From positions 96,769-160,768 of the forward strand of contig NZ_VCHX02000180.1 of the NCBI RefSeq assembly GCF_005768555.2: a stretch of 64,000 nucleotides of DNA. The letters are read 5' to 3'. Below are positions 52,118 through 59,973 of this stretch, piece after piece. Below the pieces are notes generated by a model. That model saw nothing but the letters and a program-made list of their open reading frames with translations. It had not been told where the DNA came from and did no database searches. Within the stretch, counting starts at the first letter, position 1, and every line of letters begins with the position of its first letter. The position numbers and the translations under genes were made by a program. This DNA comes from Streptomyces sporangiiformans. Its GTDB lineage: Bacteria; Actinomycetota; Actinomycetes; Streptomycetales; Streptomycetaceae.

Positions 52118-53455
52118 TCAAGGAGCGCAGGCGACGGCCAGTTCCTCCATCTCGACGGACACCGCCTTGGCCAGCCGGTCGAGGTCCGGCACGGCCTCCG
52201 CGTCGGCGACGAGCCCGTAGTGGACGCGTCCGCGGTAGGTCGAGACGGCGACCGCCAGGGACTGGCCGGCGGCGAGCGGGGCGAGCGGATAGACCTCGGT
52301 GAGCGGGCAGCCACCGAGCTTCAGGCCGAGGCTGGGCAGCGGCACGCTGGTGACGAGGATGTCGAAGAGCAGCCGGGCCGCCGCGCCGACGACGGGACCG
52401 CCGAGCCGGTGCCCCAGCGGCGGCACATGGTCGGCGAGCAGGGCGACGGCGCCCGCGCCACGGTTGGGGCCCGCGTCCTTGTTGCGGTTCATGGCCGCAC
52501 GCACCGTTTCGAGCCGGCTGAGCGGGTCCGCGTCGTCGACGGGGAGCCGTATCAAGTAGCCGGAGAGCCGGTTGCCCTGTGGGTGGGCGGTGCGCGGGCG
52601 GCGTTTGGAGACGGGAATCAGGGCACGGGGTGCGACGCCTTCGCTGCCGTCACCGCGCTCGTCCAGCCAGCGGCGCAGGGCACCCGCGACGACCGCGATC
52701 AGGACGTCGTTCACGGTGCCGCCCACGCTCTTGCGGATCTTGTGCACCTCGTCGAGCTCGATGGCCACGCCCGCGATGCGGCGGGTGCCGGTCGGCACGG
52801 CCACCAGAGCGGACGAGGAGCGCACGCCCCAGGTGGCGCGGGCGACGGAGGCGCCGATGTCGAGGGCCCGGTTCACGTCGGAGACCGCGTCGCGGACGAG
52901 GCCCGGCAGTTTGCGCACGTCGGGGAAGAGGCCCCGTGGCGGCTCCTGGGGGCGTGGACGGGGCTCGGGCATGTCCATGGGGTCCATGACCGCCGCGGCG
53001 AGCGTCAGCGCCCGCAGTCCGTCGGCCAGGGCGTGGTGGAACTTGAAGAACACGGCGAACGAGGTGCCGTCCACGCCGGGCAGCACATGCGCCTCCCACG
53101 GCGGCCTGCCGCGCTCCAGCGGGCGCTGCATGAGCGCGCCCGCGGCCGCGTGGAAGTCCGCGGTCGGCGCGTGCAGCCTGACGTGGTCGAGCGGGTCGAA
53201 GTCGGGTGCGGGCTCACGGGCCGCGCCGCCGAAGGCGAGCGGCTGCCCGAAGGCCAGCGGCCGCCACACGTCACGGATTCGCATGCGCAGCCCTGGTACG
53301 CCCGCGGCGCGGGCCGCCAGCAGGTCGGCGGCATGGGCGCCCGCGGCCGGCGAATGGGACGCGAACACGCCGAGGGCACCGAGGTGCATCGGGTGCTGGG
53401 AGGACTCGATGTTCCAGAACGCCAGGTCGAGTGGTGCAAGCAGGTCAGAAGTCAA
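52118..53455 (-). CDS. wax ester synthase/diacylglycerol acyltransferase (WS/DGAT)
   Basis: 445 aa. The catalytic HHxxxDG motif is FHHALADGLRAL at about 135-145. N-terminal APLDLAFWNIESSQHPMHLG and C-terminal PLPSLGLKLGGCPLTEVYPLAPLA, with the NRLSGYLIRLP block, identify the family. It makes triacylglycerol (or wax esters) from diacylglycerol and acyl-CoA. It resembles Sco0958 of S. coelicolor. I choose the TTG at 53455 (MTSDLLAPLD), with GAGAG seven bases upstream; a TTG at 53488 would add LTRRRRESKP. Triacylglycerol synthase next to glycogen genes suits a storage-metabolism locus. Confidence 0.9.
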   Translation of the reverse strand: MTSDLLAPLDLAFWNIESSQHPMHLGALGVFASHSPAAGAHAADLLAARAAGVPGLRMRIRDVWRPLAFGQPLAFGGAAREPAPDFDPLDHVRLHAPTADFHAAAGALMQRPLERGRPPWEAHVLPGVDGTSFAVFFKFHHALADGLRALTLAAAVMDPMDMPEPRPRPQEPPRGLFPDVRKLPGLVRDAVSDVNRALDIGASVARATWGVRSSSALVAVPTGTRRIAGVAIELDEVHKIRKSVGGTVNDVLIAVVAGALRRWLDERGDGSEGVAPRALIPVSKRRPRTAHPQGNRLSGYLIRLPVDDADPLSRLETVRAAMNRNKDAGPNRGAGAVALLADHVPPLGHRLGGPVVGAAARLLFDILVTSVPLPSLGLKLGGCPLTEVYPLAPLAAGQSLAVAVSTYRGRVHYGLVADAEAVPDLDRLAKAVSVEMEELAVACAP

Positions 53456-53697
53456 TGGCTTGCTCTCGCGTCGACGACGGGTGAGCAAGCAGTCAACCGC
53501 CGATTAGTGATTACGGTCAAGTACGATCACGTTACACACAGTAAACATCAGATTAAGTCTGATCCCGCGAGAGGGGCGGGACTCATGTGACCTATGAGGT
53601 CATTTCACAGCAGTCGGAGCGACATCCGCCGCCGGATGAGCCCATTCGGCCCATCCGCATGGGCCATCCGAGTGCGTCCGGGGGCCACCCGGCGGAG
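53456..53697. promoter_or_regulatory. WS/DGAT upstream region with two palindromes
   Basis: ATCAGA-TTAAG-TCTGAT (53547-53563) is a perfect 6-5-6 palindrome. TGACCT-ATG-AGGTCA (53588-53602) is a perfect 6-3-6 palindrome. Both lie in an AT-rich stretch (53505-53610) upstream of the leftward WS/DGAT gene. They look like separate dimeric repressor sites controlling storage-lipid synthesis. No gene occupies the gap. Confidence 0.55.
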
Positions 53698-53718
53698 CCA
53701 GGGCCCTCCCGGCCCTGG
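53698..53718 (-). terminator. terminator after glgC
   Basis: CCAGGGCC (53698-53705) and GGCCCTGG (53711-53718) form a perfect 8-bp stem with a CTCCC loop, 17 bases past the glgC stop. Confidence 0.7.
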
Positions 53719-53734
53719 TCCGCCGGACGTGCCC

Positions 53735-54955
53735 CTAAGACACCTGCTGGCCCTTTCCCAGCGCGATCACGCCGCCCTTCGAGACCGTGTAGAGCTCGTG
53801 GTCCCGGTCCGGGTTGACGCCGATCGTCGCTCCCGGCGGCACCTGGAGGTTCTTGTCGAGGACAGCACCGCGTACGACCGCACCCCGCCCGATGTGGACG
53901 TTGTCATGCAGGACCGAGCCCTGGACGACGGCACCCGGGTCGACGACGACACCCGGCGAGAGCACCGAGCGCGTGACCTGGCCGCGGATGAGGCAGCCGG
54001 AGCTGATGATCGACTCGCTCGCGATGCCGCCGGCGTTGAAACGGGCGGGCGACAACTGGCCGGAGTGGGTGTAGATGGGCCAGCTGCGGTTGTAGAGGTT
54101 GAAAGCGGGCCGCTCGGCGATCAGGTCCATGTGGGCGTCGTAATACGCGTCGAGGGTGCCGACATCCCGCCAGTACCCCCGGTCCCGGCTGGTCTCCCCG
54201 GGTACGTGGTTGGCGCTGAAGTCGTACAACTGGGCCTCGCCGAGCTCAGTGAGCGCGGGCAGGATGGAACCGCCCATGTCGTGCACGGAGTCCCCGTCGT
54301 CAGCGTCCCGGTGCAGCGCCTCCACCAGCGCCTTGGTGGAGAAGATGTAGTTGCCCATGGAGGCGAAGACGGACTCCGCGTCGTCCGGGAGTCCCGGCGG
54401 GTCGGCGGGCTTCTCCATGAAGCTCTGGACGGTCTGGCCGTCGGACCCGGGAGCGATGACACCGAAGGACGACGACTCACCCCTCGGCACCCGGATCCCC
54501 GCGACGGTGACGCCGGCTCCGCTCTCGATGTGCTGCTGCAGCATCTGCCGCGGGTCCATGCGGTAGACGTGGTCGGCGCCGAACACCGCGACGTAGTCGG
54601 GCTGTTCGTCGTTCACCAGGTTCAGCGACTGCAGGATCGCGTCGGCGCTGCCGAGGTACCAGCGCGGGCCGAGCCGCTGCTGGGCCGGGACCGGCGTCAC
54701 GTAGTTGCCGAGCAGACTGGACATCCGCCAGGTCGTGGTGATGTGCCGGTCGAGCGAGTGCGACTTGTACTGCGTCAGCACGCAGATGCGCAGGATATCC
54801 GCGTTGACGAGGTTGGATAGCACGAAGTCGACGAGGCGATACGTTCCGCCGAAGGTGACCGCGGGTTTCGCGCGATCGGCGGTCAGAGGCATCAGTCGCT
54901 TGCCCTCTCCGCCCGCCAGTACGATTCCCAGCACCGAAGGTCCACCGCGTCGCAT
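53735..54955 (-). CDS. glgC: glucose-1-phosphate adenylyltransferase
   Basis: 406 aa. Nucleotidyl-transferase motif LGIVLAGGEGKRLMPLTADRAKPAV at the N-terminus, FGADHVYRMDPRQML, SFMEKPADPPG, YWRDVGTLDAYYDAHMDL and C-terminal left-handed beta-helix repeats (SGCLIRGQVTRSVLSPGVVV). It converts glucose-1-phosphate and ATP to ADP-glucose, the donor for the glycogen synthase encoded just upstream on the same strand. ATG at 54955. Regulatory phosphorylated-sugar sites were not examined. The 65-base gap to glgA suggests a shared transcript. Confidence 0.95.
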   Translation of the reverse strand: MRRGGPSVLGIVLAGGEGKRLMPLTADRAKPAVTFGGTYRLVDFVLSNLVNADILRICVLTQYKSHSLDRHITTTWRMSSLLGNYVTPVPAQQRLGPRWYLGSADAILQSLNLVNDEQPDYVAVFGADHVYRMDPRQMLQQHIESGAGVTVAGIRVPRGESSSFGVIAPGSDGQTVQSFMEKPADPPGLPDDAESVFASMGNYIFSTKALVEALHRDADDGDSVHDMGGSILPALTELGEAQLYDFSANHVPGETSRDRGYWRDVGTLDAYYDAHMDLIAERPAFNLYNRSWPIYTHSGQLSPARFNAGGIASESIISSGCLIRGQVTRSVLSPGVVVDPGAVVQGSVLHDNVHIGRGAVVRGAVLDKNLQVPPGATIGVNPDRDHELYTVSKGGVIALGKGQQVS

Positions 54956-55020
54956 GCTGCCGCCCCTTTACGCCCGGTTGAGCTACTTTCCTGAACTTCA
55001 TCCGCCAGCCTGTCCGAGGG

Positions 55021-56181
55021 TCACCCCGGTTTGAGGATTTCCTCGTACAGCTGGACCGTTCGCCGGGCCACCGCATCCCAGCCGAACTCCCGTACCGCCC
55101 GCTCCCTTCCGGCCTCGCCCATACGTCGGGCGGCCGCGGGGTCGGCGAGAAGTAAGTCGAGGGCGCGCGCGAGCCGCGCCACGTTGTCCTCGGCGTTCTC
55201 CTCCACCGGTACGAGAAGGCCTGTTTCGCCGTCCTCGACGACTTCGGGTATACCGCCGACGCGCGAGGCCACGACGGCCGTGCCGCACGCCATCGCCTCC
55301 AGGTTGACGATGCCCAGCGGCTCGTACACCGACGGGCACACGAACACGGCGGCGTGTGTGAGGAGTTGGATCACGTCGGGCCGCGGCAGCATCTGCGGGA
55401 TCCAGTACACGCCCGCGCGGACGCGGCTCAGTTCCTGGAAGAGCGAGCGGAACTCCTGGTCGATCTCCGGCGTGTCGGGGGCTCCCGCGCACAGGACGAC
55501 TTGGGCGGCCGGGTCGATGTCCCGTACCGCGCGGAGCAGTTGGGGCACGCCCTTCTGGCGGGTGATGCGGCCGACGAACAGGACGTAGGGGCGGTCGAGG
55601 TCCAGGCCCACCCGCTCTAGGACGTCCGTGCCGTGGTCCGGCTGGTACAGGGAGGTGTCGATACCGTTGTGCACGACGCGCACCTTCGCCGGGTCCAGGG
55701 CCGGATAGCAGCCGAGGATGTCCTCGCGCATCGCTCCGGAGACGGCGATCACGGCGTCCGCGGCCTCGATGGCGGTGCGCTCCGCCCAGCTCGACAAGGC
55801 GTACCCGCCGCCGAGTTGCTCGGCCTTCCAGGGGCGCAGCGGCTCCAGGGAATGGGCGGTCATGATGTGCGGAATGTCGTGCTGCAGTTTCGCGAGATGG
55901 CCGGCGAGGTTGGCGTACCAGGTGTGCGAGTGGACGAGTTCGCGGCCTTCGAGGGCGGCGGCGATGGAGAGGTCCACGGAGAACGTGCGCAGCGCGTCGT
56001 TGGCGCCGTCGAGCGAGGACCAGGGCCGATGGCGGACGACGCCGTCCGCGGCGCCCTCGCCCCAGCAGTGCACGTCCAGGTCCGCGAGAGGCCTCAACTC
56101 CCGGGCGAGGAACTCGACATGGACGCCGGCTCCGCCGTACACATCCGGCGGGTACTCCCGGGTCAACAGTCCCACACGCAC
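55021..56181 (-). CDS. glgA: GT4 glycogen synthase (GlgA/GlgM type)
   Basis: 386 aa. GT-B fold: MRVGLLTREYPPDVYGGAGVHVEFL (donor-side loop), HTWYANLAGHLAKLQHDIP, HNGIDTSLYQPD, LFVGRITRQKGVPQLLRAV, and CPSVYEPLGIVNLEAMACG with the E-x7-E signature. Actinobacterial enzymes of this kind make glycogen or maltose-1-phosphate from ADP-glucose; which one cannot be told by reading. It starts at GTG 56181 with AGGGGG about eight bases upstream. It is upstream of glgC on the same strand, so the two form a unit. Confidence 0.9.
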   Translation of the reverse strand: MRVGLLTREYPPDVYGGAGVHVEFLARELRPLADLDVHCWGEGAADGVVRHRPWSSLDGANDALRTFSVDLSIAAALEGRELVHSHTWYANLAGHLAKLQHDIPHIMTAHSLEPLRPWKAEQLGGGYALSSWAERTAIEAADAVIAVSGAMREDILGCYPALDPAKVRVVHNGIDTSLYQPDHGTDVLERVGLDLDRPYVLFVGRITRQKGVPQLLRAVRDIDPAAQVVLCAGAPDTPEIDQEFRSLFQELSRVRAGVYWIPQMLPRPDVIQLLTHAAVFVCPSVYEPLGIVNLEAMACGTAVVASRVGGIPEVVEDGETGLLVPVEENAEDNVARLARALDLLLADPAAARRMGEAGRERAVREFGWDAVARRTVQLYEEILKPG

Positions 56182-56262
56182 CCGGAACCCCCTGTCTCAG
56201 CGGTTGGTTCTCTCATGGTCACCCAGAAGCGGCCTCCTGGGGAAGACCGCAGGGGCAGCCGG

Positions 56263-56991
56263 TCAAGATCGGCTCGGCGGACGCGTGAAACAACAGTCGC
56301 CGCACACGCCCCCACCTGGGACCCGGTAGTAGAGGCAGCAGCTGCGCCGCCGGAACGCCGTGCCCTCGAGCGTGCCGGTGCCGCGCAGGTCGGGGTGGTC
56401 GAGGAGTTCGGCGGCCAGCTCGCGGGCCCGCTCGCCCACATCCTCACGCCCGCTGGCCCGGCCCCACCGGTCGAGCTCGCGCGCGGCGCCTGCGAGCGCG
56501 GAGCCCGCGTTGCCCCACAACAGACCCGCGGAGACGAGGTGGCGGGCTCGCAGGGCCGCCGACAGGGCCTCGAGGTGACCGTGCTGTACGACCTGCCGGA
56601 TCGTCGTCGCGTCACCGGGCAGGGAGCGCACCTCGGCCAGCCACAGGTCGTCAGGCGCGCTGCCGTCCGCGTCCCAGCGCAGCAGCCGCGGATCGAGGTC
56701 GGGCACCTGCCCGTACAGCACGGCGGCACCCAGCGTCACCGACCACAAGCGGGCTGCGAGCCCCTGCTGCGCCACGGAGACCCCGATCCGCACCTCGGGG
56801 GCACGGAGCAGCCGCACGACCTTGTCGACACGGAAAGCGAGCGGATCCGGCGCGTCGGTGACGCTCCGTGTCGCGTACGCCTCTTCCAGCGTCGGCAGCG
56901 GCGGCAGGCCGGTACGCAGCGCGAAGAATCCGCCGAGCGCGGCGAGGCGGGCGAGGGCGGGGTCGAGATCAGGGTCGGTGCCGGGGTCCAC
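56263..56991 (-). CDS. FhuF-like (2Fe-2S) ferric-iron reductase family protein
   Basis: About 242 aa. The C-terminal SCCLYYRVPGGGVCGDCCF (Cys pair plus C-x2-C) is the FhuF-type 2Fe-2S site. The preceding part resembles siderophore-iron reductases (RLWSVTLGAAVLYGQVPDLD). It would reduce ferric siderophore complexes in the cytoplasm and release iron. I prefer the GTG at 56991 (VDPGTDPDLDPALARL); a GTG at 57051 would add 20 residues without conservation. No siderophore uptake genes are adjacent. Confidence 0.8.
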   Translation of the reverse strand: MDPGTDPDLDPALARLAALGGFFALRTGLPPLPTLEEAYATRSVTDAPDPLAFRVDKVVRLLRAPEVRIGVSVAQQGLAARLWSVTLGAAVLYGQVPDLDPRLLRWDADGSAPDDLWLAEVRSLPGDATTIRQVVQHGHLEALSAALRARHLVSAGLLWGNAGSALAGAARELDRWGRASGREDVGERARELAAELLDHPDLRGTGTLEGTAFRRRSCCLYYRVPGGGVCGDCCFTRPPSRS

Positions 56992-57230
56992 GAAACCAAG
57001 TAGACCAACTGGGCATAGGGGACCGACCCTGAGGGTTGTACACCGTGTCACCCGACTTGGGGATGAGCGGGCGCGAGTCGTACTCCATCGGCAGTAGGAC
57101 CCAATGCCTGCTCAGGTACGACGACACGAACGCGCTCGACAGGCATCGTAATAACCATGAAAACCGACCGATCGCCGCGCCGGGCGTCCTGCCGACCGGA
57201 GCGTGCCCGCCACATACAGAGGAGGGACTC

Positions 57231-58475
57231 ATGAGCGCCCTCGCACTGTCTGTGCTGCTCTCGCTCGTGTCCGCTGTTGCCTATGCCGGCGGCGCGATCG
57301 TGCAGGAGCGGGTCGCGGCGACGAATCCGGACCAGCCGTACGCACCCATGCGCCAGCCCGCCTGGTGGGCGGCTGTGGGGCTCAACGGCCTCGGCGGGCT
57401 GCTGCACGTCGTGGCGCTGGCCTACGGACCCCTGAGTGTGGTGCAGCCGCTGGGCGCGCTGACCATCGTGTTCGCGCTCCCCATGGCGGCGCTCTTCGTC
57501 GGCCGCAAGGCCGGTGCGACCGCTTGGCGAGGCGCGCTGATGGCGACGATCGGTCTGGCCGGACTGCTCTCCCTGGTCGGCACGGCCGACTCGCAGTCCC
57601 TGGACAACACCCAGCGCATGGTGGCGGCCCTGGTCACGGGCGGCGCGGTGGTGGCGCTGATGACCGCGGCCCGCGCGGCACACCGGCACCCGGCGGTGCG
57701 CAGTGTGCTGCTGGCGGTGGCGGCCGGTGTCGCGTTCGGTATGTCGTCGGTGTTCACGAAGACGGTCGCGGTGGACTGGACGGGCGGCGTCTCGCCCGGT
57801 CAGCTGCCCAGCCTGGCGGCGATCGGTGTGCTGGCGACGGCCGGGATGATGCTGTCGCAGGCCTCCTACCGGGGCGCCGGTCTCGCGGCGCCGCTGGCCA
57901 CGCTGACGGTCGTGAACCCTGTCGTGGCGGCCGCGGTGGGCATCACGATGTTCGGCGAGAGCTTCCGCTACGGCACGACGGGCACCGCCCTCGCGCTCGG
58001 CTGCGGGGTCGTGGCCGCGGGTGGCCTGATCCTGCTGACGACGGAGCGGATCAGCAGCACGGAGCGTACGAAGCCGGTCTCGGCCGAGCCGGTCGCGGCC
58101 GAGCCCGTCCCGGTCATGCACCCGGACCTCCAGGACCACCCGGACCTCCAGGACCACTCGGGCCTGGTGACCGAGGAGCCGGTGCTGCTGCCCGCGCAGA
58201 CTGCCGTGGTGGATTCGCTGATCACCGCAGCAGCTGTGCGGGAGGAGGCCCCGGCGGGGGCGCGGGAAGAGGCTCCTGCCCCGGTGCTGGTGCCGACGCC
58301 GGTGTCCGTACGGGCCCACGCCCGCCTGGCTCGCACCGGGCCGACCGGGCCGCCGGGGAGCGGCGATGCGCAGGACGGCGGGGACGAATCACCCCTGCAC
58401 CGTCCGTACTACGGCGGTCCCTTCCTGCCGCTGCTCCCGGCGCCGCTCGTGGTCGGCTCCCGCGTCAAATCCTGA
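57231..58475 (+). CDS. DMT-family (EamA-like) multi-helix membrane protein with long cytoplasmic tail
   Basis: 414 aa. About nine to ten hydrophobic helices in residues 1-285 (SALALSVLLSLVSAVAYAGGAIVQERV, TLTVVNPVVAAAVGITMFGESF) fit DMT/EamA transporters. The C-terminal 130 residues are hydrophilic, rich in Pro/Glu/Ala, with a repeat PDLQDHPDLQDH. Substrate unknown. ATG 57231 has GAGGAGGGACTC before it; upstream in-frame sequence is not conserved. Divergent from the FhuF-like gene. Confidence 0.85.
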   Translation: MSALALSVLLSLVSAVAYAGGAIVQERVAATNPDQPYAPMRQPAWWAAVGLNGLGGLLHVVALAYGPLSVVQPLGALTIVFALPMAALFVGRKAGATAWRGALMATIGLAGLLSLVGTADSQSLDNTQRMVAALVTGGAVVALMTAARAAHRHPAVRSVLLAVAAGVAFGMSSVFTKTVAVDWTGGVSPGQLPSLAAIGVLATAGMMLSQASYRGAGLAAPLATLTVVNPVVAAAVGITMFGESFRYGTTGTALALGCGVVAAGGLILLTTERISSTERTKPVSAEPVAAEPVPVMHPDLQDHPDLQDHSGLVTEEPVLLPAQTAVVDSLITAAAVREEAPAGAREEAPAPVLVPTPVSVRAHARLARTGPTGPPGSGDAQDGGDESPLHRPYYGGPFLPLLPAPLVVGSRVKS

Positions 58476-58501
58476 CCTCGCGCGTCTCCTGACGACGCGC
58501 G

Positions 58502-59725
58502 TCACATCCTGACGCCACGCGCGCGCAGATAGGCGACGGGGTCGATGTCGCTGCCGAAACCGGGCCCCGTCCGCACTTCGAAGTGCAGATGCGGGCCCGA
58601 GCTGTTGCCCGTGGAGCCCGAGCGGCCGATGCGCTGGCCGCTCACCACGTGCTGCCCGGCCTTCACCGAGATCGCCGACAGATGGGCGTACTGCGTGTAC
58701 CGGCCGTCGGCATGCCGGATCACCACCTGGTAGCCGAACGAACCGCCCCAGCCCGCGGTCTCGACCTGGCCCGCGGCGACCGACTTGACCGACGTGCCGG
58801 TGGGGACCGGGAAGTCGACGCCCGTGTGGTAGCCCTTCGACCAGGAGGAACCTGCGGCACGGTAGGGCGTCCCGGTACCGGCGCTCACCGGGGCGGTGAA
58901 GGTCTGCGCCGACGAGCGGGTCTTCCTGTCGGCCTTTTCCTCGGCCTTCTCCTCCGTCTTCCTCTCGACCTTCTCCTTGGTCTTCCTCTCGGTCTTCCTC
59001 TCGGTCTTCCTCTCCGTCTTCCTCTCGGTCTTCTTCTCGGTGGAGGTCGTTTCGGAAGCGGGCTTGTCGTCCGGTGTGGCCTTCGGGCGGAGGTTCAGAC
59101 GCTGGCCGGGGACGATCAGGTCCGGGTCGGTGCCGATGGCCTCGCGGTTGGTGTCGTACAACTGCCGCCAGCCACCCGGGACACGGCGGGAGTCGGCGAT
59201 GCCGGAGAGCGTGTCGCCGCGGACGACCGTGTACATCTCCGCGGTGCCCGCCCGGGACTGGGGCGTGGTCTGCGGCTGGACGTCGCGGACGGTCCTTTTG
59301 GTGGTCTGCGTCGAGGCGCCCGACGGATTGATGTCGGGGGTGTCGCCGCCCCGCGTGAGGCCCGCGCGCACGGAGCACGTCGGCCAGGCACCGGGGCCCT
59401 GGCCCTTGAGGACCTTTTCCGCAACGGCGATCTGCTGGTCCTTGGTGGCGAGATCGGCACGAGCCGCGTAGACCGTGCCGCCGAACGCCTCCCAGGTGGA
59501 CTGGCTGAACTGCAGGCCGCCGTAGTAGCCGTTTCCGGTGTTGATGCTCCAGTTGTTGGTGGACTCGCAGGCGGCGACCTTGTTCCAGGTGTCCACGTCG
59601 GCCGCGTGGGAGACCCCCGTGACGACGAGGGGCATCGCCATGCCGGCGCCGCCCGCCGTGACCGTGAGTGAGGCGCGGTTGATCCTGCTCGGCTGATACC
59701 GGCGGTGCCGGCCTCGTACGGCCAT
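58502..59725 (-). CDS. secreted Rpf-type transglycosylase with LysM and M23 endopeptidase domains
   Basis: 407 aa. Signal peptide around SLTVTAGGAGMAMPLVVTGVSHA. The resuscitation-promoting-factor domain (about 40-120) has WNKVAACESTNNWSINTGNGYYGGLQFSQSTWEAFGG. LysM (about 165-215) has YTVVRGDTLSGIAD. A Lys/Glu/Thr linker of repeated TERK (about 228-275) precedes the M23 zinc peptidase (about 290-400), with HTGVDFPVPTGT, YTQYAHLS and GPHLHFEVR. It cleaves peptidoglycan glycan and peptide bonds outside the cell and may aid spore germination. ATG 59725 is supported by GAGGGGG. Confidence 0.92.
   Translation of the reverse strand: MAVRGRHRRYQPSRINRASLTVTAGGAGMAMPLVVTGVSHAADVDTWNKVAACESTNNWSINTGNGYYGGLQFSQSTWEAFGGTVYAARADLATKDQQIAVAEKVLKGQGPGAWPTCSVRAGLTRGGDTPDINPSGASTQTTKRTVRDVQPQTTPQSRAGTAEMYTVVRGDTLSGIADSRRVPGGWRQLYDTNREAIGTDPDLIVPGQRLNLRPKATPDDKPASETTSTEKKTERKTERKTERKTERKTKEKVERKTEEKAEEKADRKTRSSAQTFTAPVSAGTGTPYRAAGSSWSKGYHTGVDFPVPTGTSVKSVAAGQVETAGWGGSFGYQVVIRHADGRYTQYAHLSAISVKAGQHVVSGQRIGRSGSTGNSSGPHLHFEVRTGPGFGSDIDPVAYLRARGVRM
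58921..59041. repeat. tandem 12-bp-period repeats encoding the (TERK)n linker
   Basis: Units close to GTCTTCCTCTCG repeat across the region, encoding the Thr-Glu-Arg-Lys linker on the complement between LysM and M23. Unit size is a multiple of three, so copy changes stay in frame. Confidence 0.8.
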
Positions 59726-59973
59726 GGAGAATCCCCCTCGACATGCGTCAGCAGCGGCAAAAGTAAACGCAGCGAACAGGCCACCACAAGACGGCAATCA
59801 GCCGCTCTGTCCCGCCAAGTGACCAGGAATGCACCCCTGTTCCTGTGTTCGGTCCCATGTCGGCTGAGGCAGAACGGCTCGCCGTGCGTACACACCCTCG
59901 GCAAGTCAGGATGGTCAGTGGGGCAATACTGACGGGCACCACCGTATTTTCAGGACCTATAGGAGCCAACCGA
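59726..59973. promoter_or_regulatory. divergent region between wall hydrolase and gnd
   Basis: 248 bases between starts. Near gnd, ACCGTATTTTCAGGACCTATAG holds an AT-richer patch suitable for a promoter, then AGGAG. I searched the wall-hydrolase leader for c-di-AMP (ydaO) riboswitch features known upstream of some Streptomyces rpf genes and did not find them. Confidence 0.4.

Noticed and set aside
59726..59973. c-di-AMP (ydaO) riboswitch before the Rpf-type gene
   Set aside because: The known conserved elements of that riboswitch were not seen in the leader on the complement.
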